Positions 1-58,345 of a stretch of DNA of 64,000 bases are shown piece by piece; within the stretch, counting starts at the first letter, position 1, and each line of letters starts with the position of its first letter. Made by a program: the position numbers and the translations under genes. The stretch covers positions 49,175,338 to 49,239,337 of the forward strand of contig NC_074712.1 in assembly GCF_947242115.1 (NCBI RefSeq), read 5' to 3'. Source of the stretch: Biomphalaria glabrata (taxonomy: Eukaryota > Mollusca > Gastropoda > Planorbidae). The notes under the pieces are model-generated. The model had not been told where the DNA came from, did no database searches, and saw nothing but the letters and a program-made list of their open reading frames with translations.

Positions 1-605
1 TTTTAATAATTTCCGGATATTTCCAGGACTTTTTCGTATATTTTGCAATTTGAGGAGATTTCCAGGAGCTCCTGGTAAATCGACAGGAGGTCGCAGGAAA
101 TCTGTTATAAGTTATACAATGGTTTAATTTAATAATTAATACACCTAGAATTAGCGCGGGTCCTATGAAAGTGCGGGGCCCCTGCGGTCGCATAGGTTGC
201 AGTGGCCTAAGGCCGGCCCTGCAAAATACTGGCGTATGCTACGCCGCCGGTCGACTAGCAGTTTATAATTACTTACGTTATTTGATTGTTGAAAAATAAT
301 AAAATGAGTGTCTATTATGCCTTTAGATTTTTTTCGACAGAATTATATCTCCCTCCCACGGCGATTTTTGTATTGACTTTATTTGGTCGTTAACAAATAA
401 ATCTCATGTAGGTCTACCGATACGTAATCCATAGATCTATATCTAATGGATTGTCAGTACCATTCTATATTAGTAGGCTATATAATATAGTTGCTTAGGT
501 CATGGAACCATGGAACTATACTTCCATGCTTAGGCTTATAAAGTTTGATTCGTTGTAAATAAAAATACAAACCGGAAATAAGGTAGCGATAGCCAAGATC
601 CATAA
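1..605. other. Upstream intergenic DNA, no gene seen
   Basis: AT-rich sequence without a supported exon. A GC-rich patch around 155-250 (with GGGGCCCCTGCGGTCGC and CTAAGGCCGGCCC) stands out from its surroundings and looks like the end of a dispersed repeat, but it cannot be classified from this window. Confidence 0.4.

Positions 606-615
<10 letters not shown>
571..615 (+). promoter_or_regulatory. RPS6 core promoter: ETS-like site and 5' TOP start
   Basis: A pyrimidine tract CTTCCTTTTT at 606-615 lies 35 bp before the ATG and fits a 5' terminal oligopyrimidine (TOP) start, which lets TOR signalling control translation of ribosomal protein mRNAs. A CCGGAAAT word at 572-579, just upstream, matches ETS/GABP sites often found in housekeeping promoters. 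No TATA box is evident at the expected distance. The motifs are seen directly; their use as start site and factor site is inferred. Confidence 0.55.
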
Positions 616-11168
<10,553 letters not shown>

Positions 11169-11448
11169 CTTATGAGCTGATTCCAGTGTTTTTTTTTTTT
11201 TTTATCATTTAGTTTATCAATTCACACTGGTCAAAATCTTTAATGCTCAAACTGAAATGTTCACAATCATACATTAGCACATGAATGGATAATTAAATTA
11301 TCCAGTTGGTTGTAACTAATTAATTTTGTTACACATAAACAAACAACTTTTATAACAGTACATGGTAAAATTGTACCAATATTTCCATCCTATTGTTGCC
11401 AGCAAAATGAACATTTCATTTCTTCAAAAATGACATGCTTTAAGATCT

Positions 11449-12221
11449 ATATTGAACAGGGGTTGGCAAATTGCGGTCCGCAGACACCTGCAGAAATCAT
11501 AAAATACAAATATATATAAATGAAATAATTTTTAATATCTTTATAAATTAATGAAACTTATCATTTATGATGATGGCGAGACTAAAAAAACATTGTCACT
11601 ACATGTCATGCTAAATAAAAAGCTTCAAATAAACGAAGATTATTCTTATTGGCAATATTTTGGAACATTCAAAGACACACTCACGCTAGTATTTGTTCAA
11701 TACTATGAAGTGTACTATGTTGAAAAGTTTTGGATTGGCTTCGAACAAAATGGCAACTGTGATAACTAATTGAGCCCGTGATTTGACTGAGAAAAAACTT
11801 TTTAAACAGATAAAGAAAGAACCATACCATATGTATATGGGTAAGTTTGTGCAAGGATTTTATCATTTTCTTTTGCTGAAAGGTGCAAAATCGTTTGAAA
11901 AGTATAAGACTTAACTGGATTCCTTGATTGTGGAATTTGAAAGTATTAAGAACTTTGAACCAGTTTTCAATACCCTTAGCTCAGCATTTAGTGCTGAAGC
12001 GGAATAAGCTCCAGAGGAAATACGTCCAAGCAAATTATAACCTGAAAGAGAAGTTCAAGTCAGATCTTCCGCGGTATAATACAGTAGGCCTATAGATGTA
12101 AATTAAAAGACGGCTAGCTAGCTTATTTTCTTAGTTGTATTTATATATATATGCAGCCCATTCCTAAAATTTGTTTAATGAGGCCCTCGATAGAAAAAGG
12201 TTGCCCACCCCTGATATAGAA
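11449..12221 (+). mobile_element. Non-autonomous hAT-type DNA transposon, 757 bp with inverted ends
   Basis: The element runs 11457-12213. Its left end is CAGGGGTTGGCAAA and its right end reads CAGGGGTGGGCAACC on the minus strand, an imperfect terminal inverted repeat of the common hAT kind. It is flanked by 8-bp duplications ATATTGAA (11449-11456) and ATATAGAA (12214-12221), with one mismatch. The inside keeps decayed transposase traces in shifting frames: a stretch reading APEEI near 12013 and QANYNLKEKFKSDLP near 12030-12080. These recall hAT transposases of the ZBED/GTF2IRD2-like group. The product would be inactive. Confidence 0.78.
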
Positions 12222-13565
12222 GCTTTCAGGGCTCTGAAGTGAATTGATTCGACCATTGAATATTAGAAGATACATTGTTTCTTGGTTCTACAGAGTTTCT
12301 AGCGCAAATGAGCTATTTGTCAGTGGTCTAGATCTTGGAAAGGCTTTTTAAAGGACAAGTGTTAAGATAAGTCATAAGAAACCAAAGTATATGTACATGC
12401 CAAGAGATGGTTAGCGTTCAGTTTCCCAACTATACATTTTCCAAATGCTCTGCATGACAATGTTTTTCCTCGTCACGTCTTTAATCCACATTGGAAAACA
12501 AAAGGATTACTTCGCAATTAACAGTAAAAATGTAAGCCACTACACATTGAGTATCATCCTAGGCCTACCGGTAATTGTTGCACTCACTCACACGTTGTTG
12601 TATTCCGTCCATCAAGTTCAATGCAATGTTCCTCAAAGAATGCAGACAAGGTTGGCAGTATATCATTTTATTTTCGTCCACGTTTCTTCTCCAAAGCTGA
12701 AGTTTCATTTGGAAGGATCTTTTTTTTTCCAGACAAATCGAGCCATGTTAAATTTAAATCTTTCTGTGATAGACTCATTCCAGATTTCAAAGATGTCAAT
12801 TAGTGCTAGGCAATTTTTTTTACTGTTTCCTTTCAGCGCTATGTATGACATCCAAGTGTGATTTTGCTTTCTGATTTAATTTTTTTTAAAGAGATTAACC
12901 TCTCGACAATAATCTCACTACAGTGTGAAAAAAAAATGTTGAACGTATCAAAATCAATGCTAGGTTTTGAAAACACTTTACTGTTGAAATCAGTCACATT
13001 CACAAAATTGACAGAACGACGTTTTTTTTTTGTTTGTTTTGTTTTTTAATGAACATTTCTTGTAATTCCCGTGGTCGTATTTTTCGTTGCTAATATTTAG
13101 CTTACATTCAATGAGTTCCGATGTCGTTGAGTACCGGTACTATAAACACTTAAAATCCAAACCGATACCGGTATCTCAAAAAATTGTAATAACTGAAGTG
13201 AGGCAACTCAACTCAATAAGTGTTCATTTAAACGAAGACATAACAAACACAGACATAGGACATCTGCCTTGAACACAGCATCTTCATATCGGTTCTAGAC
13301 TTGGGAGGAAATCGTTCTCTTTCCTCTCGAATGTCAACATCCTTCCTAGTCTAGTCACTTAATAGTGCTCACCTTCTGCACTATCTTGGATGGTGGTGTG
13401 CATGGCGGGGTTATAACACTATAATAGGTCCTACTTGGAGCATCGCCTGTGCAGACACTACAAATAGTTTCTCTAAGAGATTGTAGACTTTTCCAGATAT
13501 GTCTGATCTAAATCACGTAATGTAGTTGTCGCTTCAACAGGTTTGCAAAATAGAAACTTGACTTT
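12222..13565. other. Intergenic stretch, no supported gene
   Basis: Contains a 138-codon ATG-led open frame (12445-12861) with no recognisable domain and a hydrophobic, low-complexity composition. Neither this nor its antisense frames resemble a known family. No repeat unit is obvious. Confidence 0.4.
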
Positions 13566-13566
13566 A

Positions 13567-14205
13567 AAATAGCCATCATTCATCATTAATATAAGTTACC
13601 CCATGTAAACCAGTTGGGAACAATTTGCGACAACGCCTGGGGATTGATCATTCATCATTTATGTAGGCTACATCATGTAAACCAGTTGGGAACAATTTGC
13701 GACGCCTGAGGATTGATCATTCATCATTAATATAAGTTACCCCATGTAAACCAGTTGGGAACAATTTGCGACGCCTGAGGATTGATCATTCATCATTAAT
13801 ATAAGCTACCCCATGTAAACCAGTTGGGAATAATTTGCGACGCCTGAGGATTGATCATTCATCATTTATGTAGGTTACCTCGTGCAAACCAGTTGGGAAC
13901 ATTTTGCGACAACGCCTGGGGATTGATCATTCATCATTTATGTAGGCTACCTCATGCAAACCAGTTGGGAACAATTTGCGACAACGCCTGGGGGTTGATC
14001 ATTCATCCTTTATGTAGGCTACCTCATGCAAACCAGTTGGGAACAATTTGCGACAACGCCTGGGGATTGATCATTCATCCTTTATGTAGGCTACCTCATG
14101 CAAACCAGTTGGGAACAATTTGCAACGCCTGGGGATTGATCATTCATCATTTATGTAGGCTACCTCATGTAAACCAGTAGGGGAACAATTTGCAACGCCT
14201 GGGGG
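13567..14205 (+). repeat. Minisatellite, 69/72-bp units, about nine copies
   Basis: The marker word GATTGATCATTCATCA (or a close variant) recurs at 13642, 13711, 13780, 13849, 13921, 13993, 14065 and 14134. The spacing is 69 or 72 bp, because an AAC triplet is present or absent in GCGAC(AAC)GCC. Since both lengths are multiples of three, one frame stays open across several units, which explains an apparent 109-aa open frame. Each unit also carries ACCAGTTGGGAACAATTTGC. Likely non-coding. Confidence 0.93.
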
Positions 14206-14429
14206 CTTAACAAGCTAATGCTAAATATTGGATTTTTTTTTACCTGATCGATGATATCAGAAAACGTCCTCCAAACAGCAGTGTCATTAGATAAAGAAAC
14301 AGCACGAAATAGGCACCAATCATAACTGAAACAATGCCTATTGTCGCTGGCAGGATTCATTCCTCAACAATGGTGAGAGGTTTCGTGGCTTTAACAAACA
14401 TGATTGTAAGCTCCTCCTTCGTGATCGAA

Positions 14430-14735
14430 GATGAGCACATTTCTCTTTTCCTATGGACTCGAAGATGACTGTGCGCTATAAAAAGCCGTTTGCTAGTTTC
14501 TGGCCATCTATAAGAATGTCTGATTCTGTGACAGATTTATTTGGAGGATGTTGGTGCAGCTCTTCTGTCTTTTTTACATTTATGGTGAGGCCAAAATATT
14601 TGCAGGCGTTAGCGAAGAGGGACAGGCTCTTTTGAAAGTCTTCTTCGTTTGAGGCATTTAGGGCAGTCATCTGCAAATAGCAGGTCTCTCATGCAGTTGT
14701 AGTTTACTTTGGTCCTTGCCTTGAGGATATGATAA
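14430..14735 (-). mobile_element. RTE-like LINE fragment (reverse transcriptase core)
   Basis: Minus-strand translation gives MRDLLFADD followed, after one frame change, by ALNASNEEDFQKSLSLFANA, ACKYFGLTINVKKTEEL and DGQKLANGFL. These are the active-site (ADD) and following RT motifs of RTE-type LINEs, common in molluscs. It is a short decayed piece without recognisable ends. Confidence 0.8.
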
Positions 14736-17700
14736 TCAACAGCTAAATGATGCTACCTTTTTAATGACTGCTATGTGCTGTTTATGGTGCGCATACTTAA
14801 CATCTGAGTCAAGTATGGCTTATTTTTATTATTATTAATTCATTACTATGTGTCCTTGTCGTCAAAGCTCGGATGATCGCTATTTGTGGTCGCAGTCAAG
14901 ATTTTCTATTGAGAGAGGTAGGTTTGTGGTTATTGATATTTTGTAGCTCTTAAATTCTTCCTTCAGTGACAAGTAGGCCCCCTATCAGCAGAAGACACGA
15001 AAGAATGGATAGGCCTGTCATTGAAAGAAATTCTATCCAAGGCAAAAGAGAGAGGAATGAAGAAAGACGGTCAACAGATCATTTAGTGCCCCAATGGTTG
15101 AACAGGCTAAGGGATAGGTGAACCTGGTAGAGTGGGGACAATTCTGACGACACCTGCCTTTTTTTTTTTAACCAGCTTATCAAACAATGCACCCTTTGGA
15201 ATTATCGTTTTTTTGTTGTTGTTTTTTTCTTGCTAGAAAAAATACCTAGTCGAAATTAACTTTTTATCATAAACAAATCATAGCCTACATGTTTGAAATA
15301 AAAAGTTTGATTACACTTTCTAAAAACAAAGTGATAATATCTTTTTAAAAAAAAAACACAGAATAGCTGCATGAGCTTAATTGTGTGTCTATGGTTTAAA
15401 TTAGGCGAATTAAAGAGTTATATTCGAAATATACAGGTAAAATTAAAGAGTAGGTCATATTGAAAAGATGGTGGTAATGTAGGTAAGTAGATCTATGTAG
15501 ACCCATTAGTTGGATATTTTGTGTCTATATTGAAATTTTTTTTAAAATTACACAATATTTTTTTCAAATGGATAACATTTCTGGTTAAAATAATATAATA
15601 TTATAATAGTATTAAAACATAACAGCGTGTATAATGATTTTACAAACTAATAACCATAAATGACGGCTAGGGGTGATCATAGATCCCCACACACACCTTA
15701 TTGATAAAATAGTGTAGTGCTTCGTTGTTTTTTTTAGCACCCATTTCAAGCTGAACGATAGATCTATAGGCCTAGGCCTATCTTGTAAAAAAGGATTTTC
15801 AATGCCGCGTATTAATTTTGAAATGAACGCGACAGACGGGCAGCCCAATTCGTAAACATGTTTGTTGTTGTTTTACGTGGGGATGTTTTTGTTTTTTTAA
15901 ATGCTTTTTAGCGTTCATTTTTGAAACCTTATGAGAAATTCTGTTTTAAATGTTAATGTGGAATGAATTCAAACTTAAATGATATTCAAATCTGTATTAT
16001 AAGAGCATAATATCACGGAGATAGGGCCCTAAACCTTTGTAATTTATTTTCGGTATAAATATTTCCCCCAAAAGTCGCATTCTATAAAAATGCGTAACAC
16101 AAAACAGAATTCCGTATTGTCAATATTTTTATGTTTACATGTACCTACACAAGGCAAAGCTCTGTTAAGGCATCTACAAAGGACAGTAGGCTAAACACAA
16201 AACTACACATAAACTCAACACTTGAGCGTAGTTGACTAGATTCGAAATATAGGCCTACAGGTAAAAACGAACTGTGTGAAACAAAGAAAATGTTTTGCTG
16301 GTTGAAATAAAAAAAAAACTGTCTCTGTCTCTCCTTTTCTTCTTCTCCTAAGCATGACTAAAAATTGGATTTTAAGCTAAAACTTTAATTATTCATAAGG
16401 TGCTAGGAATCATTACAGTTTGGCCTATATTTGTTTAGGCCTTCTCTAAATAGGCCTATAGTTGAATCAAGGTGAACTTTTTTTTTGTTATTTTGCTGAG
16501 CCAACTCATTGAACATGGCCTCCTTCAGTCGTAATGGTTAAAGGCAAATTTGAATCCGATGGAGTCAGGGATATCCGGGGAATATGGACAGTTTTCTTAT
16601 CTTAAATCATGACTCCAAACTGTCTCGCTACTTGCTGTTTATCTGCAAGGAGAGAGGGAACCGCTGTGTCAGATATAATAGATATGTCTTTCATTATAAT
16701 ATAATTATACCTAGACTGAACATGGAGATCTCTTAATACTACACAAAAATGTCGCGGAAAAACTTTTAAAAAGCTGAAAGAAGGCGTTGTTTTGTAAAGT
16801 GTTATAATAAATGAAGTTTAATATTTAACCCTAACCTATGTAACATATTATTTAATGTCTAGATCTAGTAGGTACAGACTGCTGCGGGTACACACTGTTG
16901 CGCATGCATGGAGAACGAGGGAGGGTGCGTATGCTGGCTGGAGGGGGCATGGTTGGGCGACGTTGAGAATTATATGTACAGAGAAAATTACTTGTTCTCG
17001 CCCCCACCCCTTCTCTTTTTTTTTCTGAGCCACCTCTCTATCGCCCGAAAGTTACGAGGGGTACTCTAGTTATCTTTCCATGACTTTTTCATCGAGGGTT
17101 AGAGAGTCGGCGTGCGTGCGTGGTGTCCCGCATGGTTGGGCGACTTAGAGAATTATATATACAGCATCCCATTTCACCCCTTGACACAATTTTTCGTTTT
17201 GCATTTTCAGCGTATGAGAGTGTTCGTTCTTCATTTTCACTCTTACTGTATTTGCTTAAAGAACGTAAACGGGTTATTTAAATGAATCTATCAATCCACT
17301 ATAGATTTATCAAAACAGTTGCTTTGAGACGAGTATTCAAAGTTAAAAGTGCACAGACTTAAGCCTATATAAAAGACATTTTTATTTTAAAACCTTTTTT
17401 TTTCTAGAGAAACACTTCCGAACCCCTTTAGTGTCAGCTTTTGCTTGTCAATCACAGGCGCTTTAAATATTGTTCAAATGCGTCAATTCGGGAATATGAA
17501 TAAGTCCATATTTATATGCGAGTGTGTAGGGCCTATGTTAGCTTTTACAATTATGTACGCCACCACTGAGAAGTAGGCCTATCCGATCTTTTGACCAGCT
17601 TAAGTACATCTGTACGACTCTACCTTTTTGAATACCACATTGTGTATAACTCATAGTGTTTTATTTTATGGTCTGTTTGTCACATTGTGTGACAATCATC

Positions 17701-18180
17701 TCTATTAAATATTCTATTGTCTCTATTGACCTGTGACTAGATAATAATAGCCTTTCATTGTATTTCTCCCCCCCCCTCCCGACTCTGTTATCTGATGTCT
17801 GTGGCAGACGTCCGCTGCATTAGCGAAACATTATTTCGAAAAGAAAAAAAAAAGCAGGTAGATGTGAACCCGTAAACTCGTGTGTGTGTCGTGTGTGCAT
17901 ATTTAGTACTATAAATTTTGGATCTCCTGTGACCTATATTCTGTTTTCTGACTACGTATGCCTATAAATACAACTTAATTCATTCATTGATCGTTAAATA
18001 CTATCTAAATTGTAATGTCTGTTTCTTAGCCTATACAAATACAAGGCCTTTACATTTATTGCACAGAGTTTTCTCTTTAAATATATAAAAACATTCGATT
18101 TAATTAATAAAACATTATAACGAATCTATTGGATGGAGTTAAATCGTTTCGCGTTCTTAAATATTTCTTAATGCAATTCT
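14736..18180. other. Long intergenic stretch without recognised genes
   Basis: AT-rich, with many homopolymer runs and no supported exon on either strand. One internal direct repeat of about 35 bp (GCATGGTTGGGCGAC then GAGAATTATAT) occurs near 16947 and 17131, about 184 bp apart. Part of the transporter promoter or its first exon may lie in this region or further right, but I could not place it. Confidence 0.4.
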
Positions 18181-18184
18181 AGTT

Positions 18185-18285
18185 TGGACATGGTTTGGTG
18201 TGATGCACAAATTGTAAGATACATTTTCTTATGGATAAAAAAAGATTATTATTAATATTGTTATTATTATTATTACTTAAAACAA
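18185..18285 (+). mobile_element. 3' tail of a Rex1-like LINE
   Basis: GTTTGGTGTGATGCACAAAT and the following A-rich, ATT-repeat tail match the 3' end of the Rex1-like LINE at 62785-63490 in this window. Only the tail is present. Confidence 0.6.
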
Positions 18286-18954
18286 CAGGGTTTCTCTATT
18301 TAGGTGTAGGTATATGTAGCGTTTAGTATTTATATACCAACTATATTACATATATATTTTTTTTTTCCATTTTTTAAAGTTTAAAAAAATATATTTTATA
18401 TTAATATAATGTTGGAGTATTTAAACAAGAATACAATCATTGCAAATGTGACTGCTAATGTTATCCTATAGGCCTATCAATGTAAATTAATAACTTGTGT
18501 CAGATTGTTTTCCTATTAAAAATACTTTTTACTTCTAGACGAATTGAAAGTACTTCCTCCACAGAGTCTCTGTGACATAAATCATGGTATGTCTTTACTT
18601 GTTCTTTAAATAGTCAAATAAAAACTTTTTAAATAGTAAAATTCGAAATACTTTTTTTTTTTTACTGAAAAATTCCTAATGCTTTTTTTTTTATTTGATA
18701 GGCTGATAAAATCACAAACCTATATATATATAAGTCTGTGGATAAAACCAAATTAAATAAAAGTTAATAACGGAAGCGCATAAAGAATTTGATTCTCTAG
18801 TGCTAAAAATAAAAATTGCAGGCGAATTCTCATCTTTTTAAAACAAAGTTTGCCAACACTTTCTTTATTTTGTACAAAAAAAAAAAGCTTGCTTATTTAA
18901 AGGTTTTTCACCATGTCTCAAATCACCAAGTCTCAAATACAACGAAGAAATCAA

Positions 18955-19365
18955 ACAATTATAGTTGAACACTACACGGTAGAAATCGTCTGTGGTATTG
19001 GGATAGGCCTATTTTGACCGGCAAAAAGATAGATTTTAATCGCCCTTGTCTGCTGTTCATTGATAAAAAAGAAAAAACCGCAACCATTATTGACATCGCC
19101 GTACCAATGTCTCATAATTCAAGAAAAACTGAAATGAAAAAACAACGAAAATATGGAAACCTAGGCTTGGAGATTAAGCGTTTATGGAAGTTATCCAAAA
19201 TAACAATATACCCCATTGTTATATCAACCGAGAGGATAATAACAACTGACCTAACAGATACCTTCAAGGCTCTTAACATTCCTAGGAACATTCTCGTTGC
19301 CTGTCAGAGGACGGTACTGCTGCAGACCTGCTACATCACCAGAAAATTCCTCAGTGGAAACTGAT
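18955..19365 (+). mobile_element. R2-type LINE fragment, restriction-like endonuclease region
   Basis: Translation shows FNRPCLLFIDKKEKTATIID followed by IAVP, an RKYGNLGLEIKRLW stretch and CQRTVLLQTCYITRKFLS. This matches the C-terminal restriction-like (PD-(D/E)XK) endonuclease region of R2/NeSL/CRE-type LINEs, where the pattern is RPD...D then hydrophobic-D-V/I-A. The usual RPD reads RPC here. It is a 5'-truncated fragment of a larger element. Confidence 0.65.
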
Positions 19366-19444
19366 AAAGGGACTACGATGAATTTTGTTTCTCTTTAGCG
19401 AAACTCGACCCTGACAGCGCCAGAGAATAATTACTTGTTCGTTT

Positions 19445-19830
19445 CTAACATAACAATAATAATAACTCGATGTTGACAAATGTCGAAAGTGCGGAAACAC
19501 GGGTGAGTCAATTGAACACATAATGACAGATTGTTTAGCTTTATTAGAACCTGCATACCTAGGTCGCCATAACCAAGTCGTGAAACTAATCCATAAACAC
19601 CTGGCTGAGACGCATAATTCGATCAAGAAAGATAACTCTCCTGAAGTCTCTTTACTGCTAATACTCACCACAGAAGGTTCTCGAGTCAACTGATTACCTA
19701 TTATATTGGGATAGACTTATCTTGACTGACAAGACAGTGGGTTTTAATCGTCCAGAGTGACTGTTTATCGACAAAAGAAAAATCCGCAACCATCATTGAC
19801 ATCGCCTCAGCACTATCCCATAAGATAAAA
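19445..19830 (+). mobile_element. Second R2-type LINE fragment: CCHC knuckle plus endonuclease start
   Basis: The segment 19475-19560 reads VDKCRKCGNTGESIEHIMTD then C, the C-X2-C...H-X4-C knuckle that precedes the endonuclease in R2-type ORFs, followed by YLGRHNQVVKLIHKHLAE. The segment 19700-19830 then repeats the endonuclease start seen in the neighbouring fragment (GFNRPE...DIA), with a stop inside it. The two fragments lie head to tail in the same orientation. Confidence 0.65.
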
Positions 19831-19966
19831 CAATAATAATAATAATAGTTATAATGATTTCATTAATAGGCTGTTAACTGTTAACAAACATAATATAGGC
19901 ACGATGCGGTCTGAGAATATAGCAGACATATAAACAGGTCTGAAAAGACAAACCAATCTAAAGAAG

Positions 19967-20245
19967 TTTCTATGTAACCCTCTAAGGCGAGTTATTTAGA
20001 TGAAAGTAACATTTCATTTTACTAAGAGCTTGTTTTTAATTTTTTAACCTCGCCCCCCTTGCCCTACGTGAAATATACGTTTCGCTTTATCTATAACAAA
20101 ATTGCGAGATATTAATGACAGTAAAGAAAGTAAATTTAGATTATAATTTCTTCATTATAAATATTAGGCTTTAGCTTTTCATGTCAAATTTGTGTTCGAT
20201 CAAGGTGAACGTGTGCTCAAACTGAAACATAAAATTATATTGTAC
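19967..20245 (+). repeat. Dispersed 280-bp repeat, copy 1 (upstream of ABCC exon 1)
   Basis: Shares long blocks with 25255-25545: TTGCCCTAC...GTTTCGCTTTATCTA, GACAGTAAAGAAAGTAAAT, AGATTATAATTTCTTCATTA and CTGAAACATAAAATTA. Both copies have the same orientation and sit about 120-160 bp before a transporter TMD0 exon. Nature unknown. Confidence 0.75.
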
Positions 20246-20400
20246 TATATATATGTATATATATAGTAAAATAAGATTTCTCTTATCATAAAATGATGGA
20301 CTTATGTCTTCAGTCAATTTGGCGGAGTTTAAATTAATATAAACTTTTAAACTAAAATACTTCTAAAAAAAAACATTTTCACTTGTTTCCTCAAAATCAG

Positions 20401-57381
<36,981 letters not shown>

Positions 57382-57547
57382 TGTGTTTTCTAAATCTTTG
57401 CATACATTTCAAATATGTTTTAAAGTCACTTTTAGACTTGTCTTGAAAAGTACAAGTACTTGTAATAACTTTGCTGACAATTTTTTTTTTCTTTTTTACA
57501 GAATATTGCAACTTAATTAATATTTGCAAAACATAAATTTAAAAAGA

Positions 57548-57553
57548 AATAAA
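57548..57553 (+). terminator. Candidate ABCC poly(A) signal
   Basis: AATAAA lies 167 bp after the stop codon; it is the first canonical signal downstream. Other A/T-rich hexamers nearby are possible. Confidence 0.4.
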
Positions 57554-58166
57554 TATGTATTATACAGCTATTTATTATGTTTATACATTTTTATATTCCA
57601 ACATGTTTTAAATAATAGAATATAGACTACAGTTACAGGGTAAATAGCAACACATAGTAATCACAAAAAAATTCAAGAGTTGATATAGCTAAAAATCATT
57701 AATAAATAATAGTTAAAGAAAAACTAAGATAAGTTCAAAGAAACTGGATACATTCACCATTACATCATAGTCTTACACTGTCAAGTTATTATCAGTTTAA
57801 GATGTGCTACATTTTTAAATGTGAACAATAACCTACAAAGATGAAATGCATATTAATATTGCAATACATAACTAGTGATAAAGTAAACTTGTTGAGAATA
57901 CCAATTGATTCTTTAACAATTTTTTCCATGCACAAAAAAAAAAATAATACAAATGTAAGTTTTCAGTAATCATCTTAGACAATAAAATAAATAAACAATT
58001 TGCATATAAATAACAGTTCACTAAAACATTTTACCATATCAATTTAAAAAAAAAATAGCACATACAATTAAGACAAAATCATGAAAGTAATTGAACATTT
58101 TGATGACAATGCTATATATATATATATATACAAAACTATCATATAAAAACAATAATTGGTCTAGTT
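57554..58166. other. Shared 3' flank of two convergent genes
   Basis: AT-rich DNA between the ABCC 3' end and the minus-strand gene. TTTATT words (AATAAA on the minus strand), for example near 57568-57576, could serve the minus-strand transcript. An (AT)n run lies at 58112-58130. Confidence 0.4.
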
Positions 58167-58345
58167 GAGAACTATCTTCATGATGAAGATCTACCCCTCC
58201 TTACTTAATAGCCCTGATGTTGTGGTGGTGGTGGAGGGGTGGTTATAGGTGAGAACTATCTTCATGATCAAGATCTATCCCTCCTTACTTAATAGCCCTG
58301 ATGTTGTGGTGGTGGTGGAGGTGGAGGGGTGGTCATAGGTAGAGG
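58167..58345 (-). repeat. 84-bp tandem duplication covering the end of the minus-strand coding region
   Basis: The unit starting GAGAACTATCTTCATGAT at 58167 starts again at 58251. Each copy contains the codons for the last residues (PPPPPQHQGY), the stop and the start of the 3' UTR. On the minus strand the ribosome meets the right-hand copy first (stop at 58289-58291), so the left copy is now 3' UTR. The right copy has a further 6-bp GGTGGA expansion in the proline run. Confidence 0.9.

Noticed and set aside
12445-12861. 138-aa ATG-led frame as a novel gene
   Set aside because: No domain, biased hydrophobic composition, no supporting splice or neighbour context. Mentioned only as a weak candidate region for the transporter's first exon.
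13851-14180. 109-aa open frame as a repeat-protein gene
   Set aside because: It is produced entirely by the 69/72-bp minisatellite and starts and ends arbitrarily within it.
13567-14205. CRISPR-like array
   Set aside because: Eukaryotic context, units continuous without unique spacers, no cas genes; it is a minisatellite.
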